Positions 45,541 to 56,700 of a DNA stretch of 64,000 bases are shown here, one piece after another (position 1 is the stretch's first letter; every line of letters begins with the position of its first letter). The notes beneath the pieces were generated by a model. It searched no databases. It was not told the DNA's origin and saw nothing but the letters and a program-made list of their open reading frames with translations. The stretch comes from Hymenopus coronatus (lineage: Eukaryota > Arthropoda > Insecta > Mantodea > Hymenopodidae): the NCBI GenBank assembly GCA_030762935.1, contig CM060899.1, positions 13,437,001 to 13,501,000 on the forward strand, given 5' to 3'. The position numbers and the translations under genes are program-made.

Positions 45541-46861
45541 TTGGCTTCTCTATAAGTAAGAAAACGTTATTTACGTGTATTCCATTCACGATTTGATATG
45601 ATATAGTAATAGATATGATATAGCTTGTGGTAGGTCTACCAATCTTACTTTACCAGAGTCCCACCATTACGAAGAAACTGTAAGCAGGCTACGTATCCCG
45701 AAGGGTGAAAACATAAGTTTCTCTCTTTAAGGGTGGTCTGAACATACGGAAATTACACCTAAGTGAGTTGAACTACCACTGCTCTTCAATTGTTTTTCTA
45801 GCATTTTTATAAGTTATGCTATAAATCATGAGAAGTATTTCAAGTGTTTTCTTCTTTTTTTTTTTTGTATTAATAGTTTATGTGGTTGAGTCTATAAAAA
45901 TTAGTTCTTTCAACAGAAAAGTAATAAAACTTAGTCTTAAAACATGTGAATTCATGTACCTTTTTCTCTGATACTGCTTGCAATACATAACTACACTTTT
46001 GCATGCTTGTTCTTAGTATAATCAGCTATCTTCTGAGCCTCAATTATTTAGCTATGACAGAATTTCAGTAGAAATTAAAACAAAATTATTTGCCAATTCA
46101 AAAAAGTAAGAATGTGGAAAATTTACAATGTTGTTGCTTTCTTAATATCATCAATATATACTATAACATCACGATTGTGGTTCACAAAGTTCAACTACGT
46201 GTCGTATGTATGTGCTGAAAACTTCAGCTTTCCAAATCTCATACTTTCTGAGAAAAAGGTACATAAGTATTCAAAAATGCTGTTTTGAGAAAACTGAAAT
46301 GTTACAAATGTTCCAAAAAGAGGCATTGCATAACAGGTTAAAGGAAATGCAGACTAGCATTTAAATTGTGTTTAAACTCATTAAAATCCTCTTAACCCTC
46401 ACAAGTGTACATTTTCTGAAACTAGAAATAATAGAGATTATATTAGTGTCTAAAACAAAAAATATTAATTTTGCATCATCTCCTTAAAGGCGTTGTCTCC
46501 TTAATGCTCTGGCAATGTAACCTCACCAACTGCAGGAACCAAAAGCCTGTTGAGGTGGTGTGGAGTGGTTGACAGGTTTAAGCTGTACCCCAGCCCGTAA
46601 GAAATGGTGCCAAATAACGTACCTATGCTACATAGAACAATGCGATTATGGAGCTTTTTCAAACAGTTTTTAGTTCAACCTTCATTTATGATTGATGTAA
46701 TTATAGAATTTGTTGCTGACTAAATAATATAACAACACATATGGCACTCAATGCAAACTGTCAGTAATACAATATGTAATTTCCAAAACAGTGAGAAAGA
46801 GAGAGAGACAGAGAGGGGGGATTGTGCCCTCATTGCGTCGTTAGCCACATTCAGTCAGTAA
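45541..46861. other. No gene recognised (about 1.3 kb)
   Basis: The region has no open frame with a known domain. A GA tract (GAGAAAGAGAGAGAGA) lies near 46791-46815. Sequence at 45560-45780 is slightly less AT-rich but gives no recognisable exon. Confidence 0.35.
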
Positions 46862-47470
46862 AACATTTGATGTATTACTTTCTCTAGCTATTCTATACAC
46901 AAACTACTTTACTAAAAATAGGTATTACTGCAAATACATTATGCTAATCCATATTAACATTAGCCGAAATGGTGTTATTAATTGCTACCTTGTTAGTAGT
47001 AGGGAAACAAGGGAATGCATTACGCTAAAGCCTTTTTCAAATCTTTTAAAAGCTGGTCATATGAAACAGTTGAAGTTCGGTTCTCTTAGCATGGTTCCGT
47101 TTGTGAAAAGTGGTTTAAAACCAAAGCCAATAACAAGGAATATCTCTAACACGGTCAACACTACAAGAAAAGCTTATGTGACATAAATTATGGCTTTAAT
47201 GAGATCTATGCAAAATTTTGAAAACCTAGTCCAGAATAAAGAGGTCTTTAGAAACTTTTCCTAGTAAATTTAAAATATGCATTTAATTGTGATGTAAATA
47301 TCTTAGACATATGGCAATGTCAATCCCCAATATAAAATTGACAACTTTAATTAAAAATGTACGTAATTTAACGTATCATGTTTCACTAAAATATGAAATT
47401 GGATTGAAGTATTAAAACCAAATATTCTTTAATCTTGAAATTGTTATGACGCATCCTTTTAACCTAGTCT
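46862..47470 (+). repeat. Family X repeat, copy 6 (diverged, 3' decayed)
   Basis: It starts TGATGTATTACTTTCTCTAG and keeps ATTAACATTAGCCGAAATGG, GGAATATCTCTAACACGGTC and CCAGAATAAAGAGGTCTTTA, then fades after the GACGCATCC block near 47460. The terminal CTCTAC end is not recognised. Confidence 0.65.
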
Positions 47471-47596
47471 TTAGAAGGATTGCTGTATGGAGTAATCGAT
47501 GTATTGTTATATTGTCACCTCGTGAAGAGAGAAGGAATCCAGCCAAACCCGAGAAGTGAAGAGCTGGCGATTTATGAACACACCCACAAGCAAGTG

Positions 47597-47618
47597 GTTG
47601 CTATGGTAACGTGACGTA
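47597..47618 (+). promoter_or_regulatory. Perfect RFX X-box next to a CRE-like motif
   Basis: GTTGCTATGGTAAC (47597-47610) is a perfect 14-bp palindromic X-box, the binding site of RFX factors. TGACGTA (47612-47618) follows and resembles a CRE. X-boxes sit within about 250 bases of the start of many cilium genes; an ATG lies 200 bases downstream at 47810. The surrounding 47500-47800 is GC-richer than average. Confidence 0.55.
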
Positions 47619-47809
47619 TTTTTAATGATAACTGCATTTATTACACTAGTGCAGAGAACCACCGAACAATCTGCTACCACTTGTTCTAAAAAGTTAAAAT
47701 CTTCATATCGCACACATAAGGTACGGAAGTTGTCGCTAAAAGCCCATTGTTAGAGAGTTACTAAGCTGGAAGACTGTGCGCGTTAGTGCTAGTGTAGAAC
47801 GCGAGTGAA

Positions 47810-47965
47810 ATGAATCCAACCAATGACACTGTATGTAATTTATTGGAGTAGCTATTTTCTCGATGGATAGATGAATGCAGCAGAGATATTTTGACGAGTG
47901 GGCGACCTATGCATATTAAAGTCAAGAAGCGAAAAAGGGGTAACTCTTGCTGTGTTAGTTTCGAG
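47810..47965 (+). CDS. Candidate first exon of an unidentified gene (with in-frame TAG)
   Basis: ATG at 47810 opens MNPTNDTVCNLLE, then TAG (47849-47851), then LFSRWIDECSRDILTSGRP and MHIKVKKRKRG in the same frame up to CVSFE and a donor GAG|GTAATT (phase 0). The TAG would be CAG (Gln) by one base change, or translation could start at the Met at 47912. The basic KVKKRKRG patch could be a nuclear signal. I do not recognise the protein. The X-box 200 bases upstream hints at RFX control. It could be a pseudogene. Confidence 0.4.
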
Positions 47966-48509
47966 GTAATTTGGTCTTCAGAATTTCCATGTACCTACTC
48001 ACAAAGAAAAACAAACTATTTTGCTAGTGCTGTTTCTATTAGGCAACAATCAAAATACATTGAACAGGAGAAATCCTCAGATTTCAAGAACATAACGCAA
48101 GTTCTGAATAAGGATAAACATTCCACACAACATTGGAAATATCATTTGCTACATAACACATATTTTTAAAGTGTAGAAATACAATTGTGGATGCTTTAAT
48201 TGAAAATTTAAACTTAATAATTATTCAAACAATGAAAGAATTAGTTTGAATATATTGTTTTGGAACTTCTAAATAAAGCTACTTTATAAACAAATAAATT
48301 GCGTTTATCAGCAGTTAACTTAGGAAAATATAAATAAGAAAAACGTCTTCCAGATCTAATCATTGCACAAACATATTAACTTAATCTGATTTTATTTTTG
48401 AGAACACTCTAACCTCAAAGCTGAAAATATATTGTTATGCTTTTGTGAATCTAATATACAGGTTTCTTTGTTTTTATTTATTTATTTATATTTCTTGAAT
48501 TCCCTTCAG

Positions 48510-48629
48510 AAGGTAGAACTACAAGGATATCTTTCCGAAACCAATCTGAGTCCTTCAGATATTAATGAGGAACTTGAATTATTTTCGAGATTTAATGTTA
48601 GTAATATAGAGGAGTACATTTGTAGTTAA
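48510..48629 (+). CDS. Candidate second exon of the 47810 gene
   Basis: A strong acceptor (TTATTTATATTTCTTGAATTCCCTTCAG, ending at 48509) precedes a frame in phase 0, matching the donor at 47965. It encodes KVELQGYLSETNLSPSDIN and an acidic ELELFSRFN segment, and stops at 48627-48629 exactly where family X copy 7 begins. A GTTAGT after SRFN (48594) could be the true donor. The family is unknown. Confidence 0.4.
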   Translation, partial: KVELQGYLSETNLSPSDINEELELFSRFNVSNIEEYICS

Positions 48630-49506
48630 AAAAAATCTGACATAACTTTCTTTTCATCTCTGTAGCAAATTATGGTTAAAAAGCTTATTCTTCTATCTAT
48701 TTAATGCTATAGCATTAGCAGAAACGGTATGATTACTTAATACCCTTATAAGTAGAAGGGAATACTTTACGCTAAACCGACCGTCAAATATTTTAAAATG
48801 CGGTTGCTATGGAACTCAAATCCATTTCAATCAACGGGGTTGAAATACGTTGACAGGTTCTCGTATGAGAAAAATTTAAGTATTTTAAAACTGAAATCAA
48901 TAACAAGGAATATCTCGAACACGGCAAAATCCAAAAAAAAAAAAAAAAATTATATGGCATAAATTGTGTGATCTACATTTTTTGTGGAGTAACAATTTGA
49001 CTTTCTCTTATGGTTTACCAGTCATGCAAGACTCAATAAAAATGTTCCAGAATAAAGAGGTATCTAGAGGCTATTCCTAGAAAATTCAGCATATACATTT
49101 TATTTGGCATGTAAATATCTTAAACATAAGAGATTTTAATCAAAATCGTTAGAAGCATTTTTGAAAAAATCAACATTTTCGCAAAGTTTTCCATTCAAAG
49201 GGTAGTTTTTGGGTGGGAGGGACTTTCTTGAAAATCTTCGTGTCGCATCCTTGGAAAATACCAAACTTAAATACCAAGTTTGGTATTTAACGGTCATTTC
49301 GTTATTGAGTTAAGCTGTCCACAGACACACACACACACACACAGACACACAGACACACACACACACACACGGACCTCTTTCCAGTTTTTTTTTTTTTATT
49401 CAGGGGGACCCCAATCATGACGGTGAAATATCGGTATCGATTTTTTGAATGCAATACAATATCTTCTCTATACACTATGTACGTGGTATATGCAAAGAAA
49501 GTAAAA
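48629..49506 (+). repeat. Family X repeat, copy 7
   Basis: Starts AAAAAAAATCTGACATAACT TTCT and ends GCAAAGAAAGTAA near 49506. Middle landmarks are GGAATATCTCGAACACGGC, GGTTTACCAGTCATGC, CTTCGTGTCGCATCCTTGG and a CA tract at 49324-49370. It directly abuts the exon-like segment. Confidence 0.8.
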
Positions 49507-49836
49507 TAAATTAAGGTGAATATTCAGGGGCGTAACATATGCGATACGGGCCCACTTGCGAGAATAAACATCTGGTACAAATTTAATGCAACGTGTGTAT
49601 ATCCCCATATGAAAAAAGGGGTTATTCGCTCCCTATTTTACAAAGCATTTAAAAATATAACAAATGTTATTAAATATTGAATTAATTGTAGTAATTAACA
49701 CAAACTCAAGCACATACCTCTATCTGCTGTTTTGCGTACTTGTACGTATAAAACCACATTTTACTCACTATAATGCCCCGTAAAATTTGACCATGTGGAG
49801 CGCTTTCTGCAATGCAAAGGTATTAATGATTTCGCT
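49507..49836. other. No gene recognised
   Basis: Short unique stretch between family X copy 7 and the LINE target site. No frame or element was recognised. Confidence 0.35.
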
Positions 49837-49870
49837 ATCATAAATGGATGTGATGATGATGATGATGATG

Positions 49871-49915
49871 ATAATGGTGTTTAAGGGCGCTCAACTGCCG
49901 AGGTCATAAGCGCCC
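49871..49915 (-). other. 3' terminal hairpin of the LINE
   Basis: On the minus strand AAGGGCGCT - 17-base loop - AGCGCCCTT forms a perfect 9-bp stem just before the AAACACCAT and CAT-repeat tail. LINE reverse transcriptases often recognise such 3' structures. A weaker equivalent is GGGTGCTGATGACCC at about 22993-23017. Confidence 0.75.
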
Positions 49916-50117
49916 TTACGATTAAAACTTGGCAATAGGCAGTAAGAAAATACCAAAAAAAGGAAAAAAAAAAAAAAAAAAACACAAGTAAAAGAGCTAA
50001 CACAGTTGAAATGGAAGTAACAGAACGGTCCAGCCCTCTAAACAGAGCTGGATATAAAACTCCATCTAAAATCAACACATTAAAATTAAAAGAGATTAAA
50101 AAAAAACTGCTATCACA

Positions 50118-53100
50118 CTAAAACGTCAAGGTAAAAGAAAGTTTTGCTAAAAATTTAAAAACCCTGTCCACTGCTCTTGGGTCATCTGCCAGGACCTCAG
50201 CAAGAGAGGCCGGCATGCCCATAGATGACCGAATGTGTGCCAGGTGACCACACTCCAGCAACACATGACGAACTGTCTGTGCCTCCCCACAGAGCGCACA
50301 GACAGGAGCAGGTTCACTTTTAAAAAGGTAACTGTGAGTAAAAATACAGTGGCCAATTCTTAGCCGAGCTAGTACTACCTCCTCCCGGCGGAATAAACGA
50401 GAGGAGGTTACCCAGTTGACAGGGAGGTCCTTCACCTCTCGCAGCTTATTACCACGGAGAGCCGACCACTCCGCATGCCAAGTCGAAAAAACGGCTCTCC
50501 GTACAGCCACTCTAAAATCTTCTGCTGTTGAATGGGTAATCGTAACACTGGGCGCTGTGACTGCCGATTTCGCTGCCAAATCCGCCGTGTCATTCCCTGG
50601 CAAGCCAACGTGTCCAGGAATCCATGCGCACTCCACATTAAAACCAGAAGCGTGCAAAATGTGGAGAACGTCCTGGATGCGCTGCACCAAAGGATGGTAA
50701 TTGTACAGCTCACGAATGCTCTGAAGGGCACTAAGGGAATCACTAAGAATAAGGCAGTCACCTAATTTTCGACGTCGAATATACAGAAGGGCTTGATAAA
50801 TAGCATATAGCTCGGCAGAATATATAGATGTGCAACTAGGCAAACCGTAAGTAGAAGTTGCGGTGCCAGTTACAAAGGCACATCCAACACCGTCGGGGCT
50901 CTTACTACCATCGGTGTAAATACAAATACGGCCACTGTATTTGGATAAAAATTCTAAAAAGCAACGACGAATACTATCAAGAGGCGTAACAGATTTCCCG
51001 TAGAGCGTCATCCCGAGATCGACATGGGAGGTAGCGCGTAACCAAGGGGGGTGTATACTCTCTCCCTTGGATAACAGCCGAGGAATGTCAACATGGTGCT
51101 GGCGTAGAAGCTCACGGAAACGAAAACCTGCTGGCCTGGGGCTCAGAGAGCGGAGGCAGTATCGCTCGTGCAGCTCAGGGGAGAAAAACGCGTGATAAGT
51201 TGGATGCCCAGGCATACACTTCAGCCCACAGCCATAATTAGCAAGCAGGACATCACGCCGAAAACGCAGAGGAGGTTCTCCCGATTCGGCGTAGAGGCTA
51301 ACAACTGGGCTCGTTGGAAAAGCTCCAACGGCCACACGGATGCCCTGGTTATGGACTGTGTCTAACCTTCTGAGCACTGAAGGTCGAGCTGCGGAATACA
51401 CAATGCTGCCATAGTCCAACTTCGAACGAATCACAGCACGATAAAGACGGAGCAATGCCGTCCGAGTCGCACCCCAAGACTTGCCACTTAGTATCCGTAA
51501 AAGATTTAGAGAACGGTCACATCGTGCTCTAAGCTGTGCTATTTGTGGTGCCCAACAAAGTTTCCGATCGAAGATCAAACCAAGGAATCTCGCCTCATCT
51601 GCGAAAGGAAGTAAATCTGGCCCGAGTCGAAGAGACGGCGGCATTTGCCACTTACGGCGCCAGAAGTTAACGCAGACTGTCTTCTCAGCGGAGAAACGAA
51701 AACCGTGTTTCGAGCTCCATGCATAGAGATTGTCCAAACACCGCTGGAGACGGCGTTCCAAAAACGGTGTACGCTGAGAAGTACAGAAGATGGCAAAGTC
51801 GTCCACGAATAAACAGGAAGAGACACCTTGAGGCACACATAGTGATATGGAATTTATCGCAATAGCAAATAGAGTCACGCTGAGTACCGAGCCCTGCGGC
51901 ACTCCGTTCTCTTGAATAAAATGGTTAGAAAAAACCGAACCCACCCTCACTCGAAAAACGCGGTCCCGCATAAACTCCTGAATGACCAACGGTAGGCGTC
52001 CACGTATGTTCCAGTTGTGCAGAGAACGCAATATTCCCGCCCGCCAACACGTGTCGTAGGCCTTCTCGAGGTCAAAAAATATCCCAACTGTGGGGCTGTT
52101 CTTAAGAAACCCGTCCATAATCTGAGTTGACAGAGAGACAAGGTGGTCAGCAGTTGAACGTCGTCATCGAAAGCCACACTGGATGTTCGTCAGAAGATTG
52201 TGGGATTCCAGCCACCACACCAACCGTCCATTGATCATGCGTTCCATCACCTTGCACACGCAACTGGTGAGGGAAATAGGACGGTAACTGGAAGGAAGAT
52301 GGCGGTCCTTTCCAGGTTTAAGAATGGGTATGATGGTGGCCTCCCGCCACTTGTCTGGAAAAATGCCATCAACCCAGACACGATTATAGACCTCGAGTAG
52401 GAAATCTTTGCCATCAGGAGAGAGATGTTGCAACATTTGGACGTGGATACCATCTGGACCTGGTGCTGAGTGTCGTGAAGAGGAGAGTGCATTGTCTAGC
52501 TCTGCCAGGGTGAAAAGGCGATTATAATCCTCAAGGTTGCCAGAAAGAAACGAGAATTCTTGAGATTCCACCTGGTTCTTAACTGTAAGAAACTCAGGGG
52601 AATGATTGCCTGAGCTAGACACCTCAGCGAAAGCACTGCCTAAAGTATTCGCCACGTCAAATGTATCAACAACAGCTCCGGTAGGTGTTTTGAGACCGGC
52701 GATGGGCATATGGTTCGGTTTCCCAGCCACACGTCTTAACTTATCCCATACGACAGAGGAAGGTGTATGTCGATTAAAGGAACCCACGAATTTATTCCAT
52801 GACATCTTTTTGCTATCCTTAATAACCCGCCTAGAATGTGCACGCATCCGTTTATAGTGTATCAGGTTATCCAGTGTAGGAAAACGCTGGAAAACCCGTA
52901 GAGCTCGTCTGCGAGCGCGAATAGCATCCCGACAGTCATCGGTCCACCAAGGTACCGGAAATCGACGGCTGTAGCCAGTCGAACGCGGAATGGATTGCTC
53001 AGCAGCAGAAAGAATGGTCCCTGTGAGATGTTCGTCCAAGTGGTTCACAGAGTCGTGCTCTTCGTAGCTAAATTCAGCCAAGTGGGAGTACAGTTCCCAG

Positions 53101-53807
53101 CTGGCGTGGTCTAGGCGCCAACTAGGTAAACGGGTGGAACATACAACGGGTGTCAAGACACTAATACGACAAGGAAAGTGGTCACTAGAATGCAAATCCG
53201 AGATGATATTCCAGCATAAGGTGACTGCCAGCTGAGGGGAACAAATTGCAATGTCAATGTGTGAAAAACTATGAAATGCGTCAGATAGAAAGGTGGGCTC
53301 TCCGGTGTTCAAGAGAGCAAGATTCTGACTATCCAAGAAATCTTTAAGTAGCGTACCTCTCGCACAAGCCCGAGGAGAGCCCCAAAGAGGGTGATGGGCA
53401 TTCACGTCGCCTACCAATAAAAAGGGTGGTGGCAACTGCGAAATGAGGTGTTCTAAGTCGCTGTGCGAGAGGTCCGCAGATGGAGGTAAATAGATGCTGC
53501 AAATGGTGAATGAAGCGGAGGGTAGCTTAATGCTGACAGCAACGGACTGGATTGCAGATTGTATGGGTACGGAGTTGGCAAAAATATCATCTCGAATAAG
53601 CATCATAGTGCCCCCATGTGCCGGGACACCGTCCTCCGGGGATAAATCACATCGTACGCAGGAATACTGCCTGATGGTATCGGTGTCCTGTGGACGGAGC
53701 TTCGTCTCTTGTAAGCATACAGCCAAGGGTTCATGCTGGCGCAGCAACAAGTCAAGCTCTGGTCGATGTGGTCGAATTCCGCGTATGTTCCAATGGAGGA
53801 TAGTCAT
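50118..53807 (-). pseudogene. LINE ORF2: endonuclease, RT, RNase H (one TGA)
   Basis: ATG at 53807; 1229 codons including one TGA at codon 548 (52166-52164). Residues 1-230 are an APE endonuclease (MTILHWNIRG, LQETKL with Glu34, VGDVNAHHPLWGS, SDHFP). The RT spans about 440-760, with APGPDGIHVQML, YRPISLT, QCGFR-stop-RRSTAD, FFDLEKAYD, NGVPQGSVLSV and FVDD at 667-670. RNase H keeps Asp966 (YTDGS), Glu999, Asp1023 and Asp1073. The tail has IGHCIFTHSYL and CALCG...H...C. The TGA replaces an Arg codon, probably CGA to TGA by CpG decay. Products act in target-primed reverse transcription in the nucleus. Confidence 0.93.
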
Positions 53808-53829
53808 TGAGTATATTATGGGATAAGTT

Positions 53830-55246
53830 TCAAATCGAAAGACGCTTCTGCAGATTGGGATTAGCTGGTCGGTTCAATTTGTTCTTCTTAGGCGTTGGGC
53901 TAGTACTATTTTCAGGAGCACGATCCTGCCGTTTCCGCACTGTCCCTCTGGCAGTGGCGGCAGAATCCTCCTGGTCCATCTCCTCCACAAGGGAGGTCCC
54001 TTTTTCAAGAGCAAGTTTCGGTCCGAGTAGTTCGAACCGATTGGATGTGCTGATCGGCGAAGACGGCCGTCGCCGATTCACGCCCTCCTCCCCAGATGAC
54101 CCTTCAGAGGAGGATACACGTGTGGAGTTGCGTGTACTTTTCTTACCCTTAGAAGTCTTGGCGTACATATTTGGTCTTAAACTGTTTTTCGGGGGCAGAA
54201 GACGTCGTGAATTTACCAGCTTTAGTTCCCGAGGTCGAGGCTTTCGGTGACAAGTGTGCAGGACTATTCTGTAAGCTGGCGGATTTGGCAGATGTTGATA
54301 CCAACTTGGGTGTAGGTGCCGAAGGCTTTGGCAGCGCTTGGGCTAAAATAACCTTTTCCGCAATTGTAGCCCCGTTCATATCGCCGGTCTGTGTTGCGAT
54401 TTCCCGACGCGGTACCGGTTTAGCTGAAACTGAGCTATAGGTACCGGACCTCGGGGCAGAGGGTTGGTGGAGTCGCAGGAGCTTCCGGGCTTCCAAGAAG
54501 GACACCTTCTCTTTCACCCGTATCTCCTGGATCGCTCGTTCCTCTGCAAAACGGGGGCAGTCTCGGGAACTAGATGGGTGTTCCCCGTTACAGTTCACAC
54601 ACGATGGAGCTGAAGCACAAGCCCCATCGTGGGAGATGTCACCGCAGTGGACGCAGGTGGACTTGCCGGTACACAACTCACTAGTGTGACCAAAACGTTG
54701 TCATTTAAAGCACCTCAGCGGATTGGGTATATAAGGCCTAACTTCGATGGCTTCATACCCTGCTCTAATCTTTTGAGGCAGATCAACCCGATCAAAAGTA
54801 AGAAACAGGGTACGAGTAGGCAGGAATTCACCGTTGATCTTACGTTGTACCCGATAAACAGCTGAGACACCCTGAGTCGCAAGATTTTCTTGGATCTCCT
54901 CAATGGACAAACCGTCCAACGCGCGGGTTGTTACTACACCGCGGGAGGAGTTCAGCGACTTGTGCACCTCGACCTTCACTGGATAGCTGGCTAACATGGT
55001 GGCTTTAAGTATCCTTGCAGCTTGCGAGGCGGAGTTGGCTTCGACAAGAAGTGTACCATTGCGAGCTCGAACGCAGGATTTAACCGGACCAGCAATGGCA
55101 TCGAGACCCTTTTGGATAGTAAAAGGGCTCACCGTAAGGAAATTCTTACCTTCCTCTGTCCTATGAATAACCAAGTAGCGAGGACCACATGACTCGACTA
55201 CTTCTTTTCCAACGTCTTTATTAAGGGGTTTTAGTTTTGGTGCCAT
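53830..55246 (-). pseudogene. LINE ORF1 (gag-like) with zinc knuckles, one TGA and one frameshift
   Basis: Starts MAPKLKPLNKDVGKEVVES at 55246. The first knuckle is CFK-stop-QRFGHTSELC: the second Cys codon TGC is TGA at 54703-54701. Further CCHC clusters follow (CVHCGDISHDGAC, CVNCNGEHPSSSRDC), then a Ser/Thr/Pro-rich region. A shift near 54150-54168 moves the frame into a basic tail (MYAKTSKGKKSTRNS to NLQKRLSI, ending 53830). Protein of this type coats LINE RNA. A start with the knuckle restored would give about 470 residues, usual for the group. Confidence 0.88.
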
Positions 55247-55720
55247 AGAAAAAATGGTATAAATTCATCCCCCAGTGCTCCCCACCCACCACGGAGCCCA
55301 ACGAGGGGTCACCCCACTGGGGTGACAGGGCTACACAGGGGATATAGCGGGCTCGCCGTCCCACTTACCCTGGAGTTCGGTGTAATACCTAGTCCTGGCC
55401 GATTGACTAGGGGTGGGTTAGTCCCTAGCCTCCCGTTTAGGCAAATAAGAAACCAAAGCGTTGTATTAGGCTGCGCACCCTCCCCAGTTACTGAAAGACA
55501 GAAGCCCAGGCTCAGGTACGCAACCCTCAACCAACCAGGATATTCCTTTTCACCGACACGGGTCTCCACGCACGGCCTACACGTGGGTGGGCATTTTGAC
55601 CTACTGACTCCCTCACCACTCTGAGGTTGCCCACAGAGGGAGTCAAGGTGGCTCGGGACCCCGGGTGCGCCTAACCCGTACCTACCGTAGTAGGCCCCTG
55701 GGGGGATAATAAATGGATGT

Positions 55721-56386
55721 CTCACTCACTTTCAATACTGAGGAGGTTAAAATCATTAGATATGACATGCAATTCTGTAGATAATGCCTTAAATGTCTGA
55801 GGTTAAAAGCTATAGTTCAGCCGGAAATAACAATAGGAACAGTTAAAAACAGGCAAAGTGGCTTGCATAAACCTGAAACACTACCAGTTATGATTGTTTT
55901 ACTAATACTGCAGTTTTGATAAGTCAGCTACAGAGGTTAATAGACTTTTTTATTTTTACGGAGCGGATTTAAAATCTATTGCCTGGTCCAGGAATTCATT
56001 GAATATATATCCTTGAAAGTCGTACTAAAAAATTACTGCTACATTATGAATTGGTTCGTCGGAAGCAAAAATTATAATATTTTGGAAAATAACTTTTAAG
56101 AAATTATCACTGTGCATACCCTCAAACCAGTTTTTAGTGGACTACAATAATATCCAAGCAGCCATTACATACATATTTTGACCCACTATCTCCTGTGCAG
56201 ACAAGTTATCAAAATGTCTATTGCAGTTGTCAAATTCCTTTGTTTTCAAATTATTGTGAGATACCCCTGTTCATTACCAAAGATGTACTGATTTCAAATT
56301 ATATTCATAGTAAGATAAATTACCAGCTGCATTTTGAACAAGAGAGCAGTCTTTATCAAGATCTGCATTTTCGGTTCTTCCCCCCT
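55721..56386. other. No gene recognised
   Basis: AT-rich DNA between two LINEs, with no recognised feature. Confidence 0.35.
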
Positions 56387-56700
56387 TGCCCCAGGGGCCA
56401 ACTACGGTAAATTACGGCTCACCCGCGGGATTTCAAGCCGCTCATCGCCACTTCACTCTACCCATCGTCGTCCACTGCTGCCAAGTCTTTTGTTCTGTTT
56501 TTGTTTATTTCGTTTGCCCACTTTATCACCCTCTTTCTCTCAGGGGCCTACTACTGTAGGTATGGGTGTGGCGGCACTCCCGGGATCCCGAGCCACTCGC
56601 CACATCTTCGCTTTCCATCCACATTTGTTGTTAACAAGCTCTTCACCACAGTTTTCATATCTTATATATTTATTTTTCTCTTGATGGTTTAGTCCTTATT
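56387..56700 (+). repeat. Two tandem ~151-bp monomers in the LINE 5' region
   Basis: CAGGGGCC-AACTACGGTA-A-TACGG...CCGCGGGATTTCAAGCCGCTC (from 56390) and CAGGGGCC-TACTACTGTA-G-TATGGG...CCCGGGATCCCGAGCCACTC (from 56541) are related in order. The copies start 151 bases apart. This resembles tandem promoter monomers seen in some LINEs. Confidence 0.6.

Larger units (their letters stand above)
49852..55705 (-). mobile_element. Near-complete I-group LINE, 5.85 kb
   Basis: Full layout on the minus strand: 5' UTR (55705-55247) starting CCCCCCAGGGGCC, ORF1 (55246-53830), a 22-base gap, ORF2 (53807-50118) and a 3' UTR. The 3' UTR contains an A-rich (U-rich in RNA) run, a hairpin and a CAT repeat tail at 49852. 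Only two nonsense codons and one ORF1 frameshift break it, so it is the youngest LINE here. ORF2 keeps all catalytic residues of endonuclease, RT and RNase H that I can check. Confidence 0.93.
49837..55720. repeat. 15-bp target site duplication around the near-complete LINE
   Basis: ATCATAAATGGATGT (49837-49851) and ATAATAAATGGATGT (55706-55720) differ at one position and lie exactly outside the 3' repeat tail and the 5' G-run of the LINE. Confidence 0.9.

Noticed and set aside
50416..50765. Plus-strand frames across LINE ORF2
   Set aside because: Shadows of the RNase H coding strand; no independent evidence.
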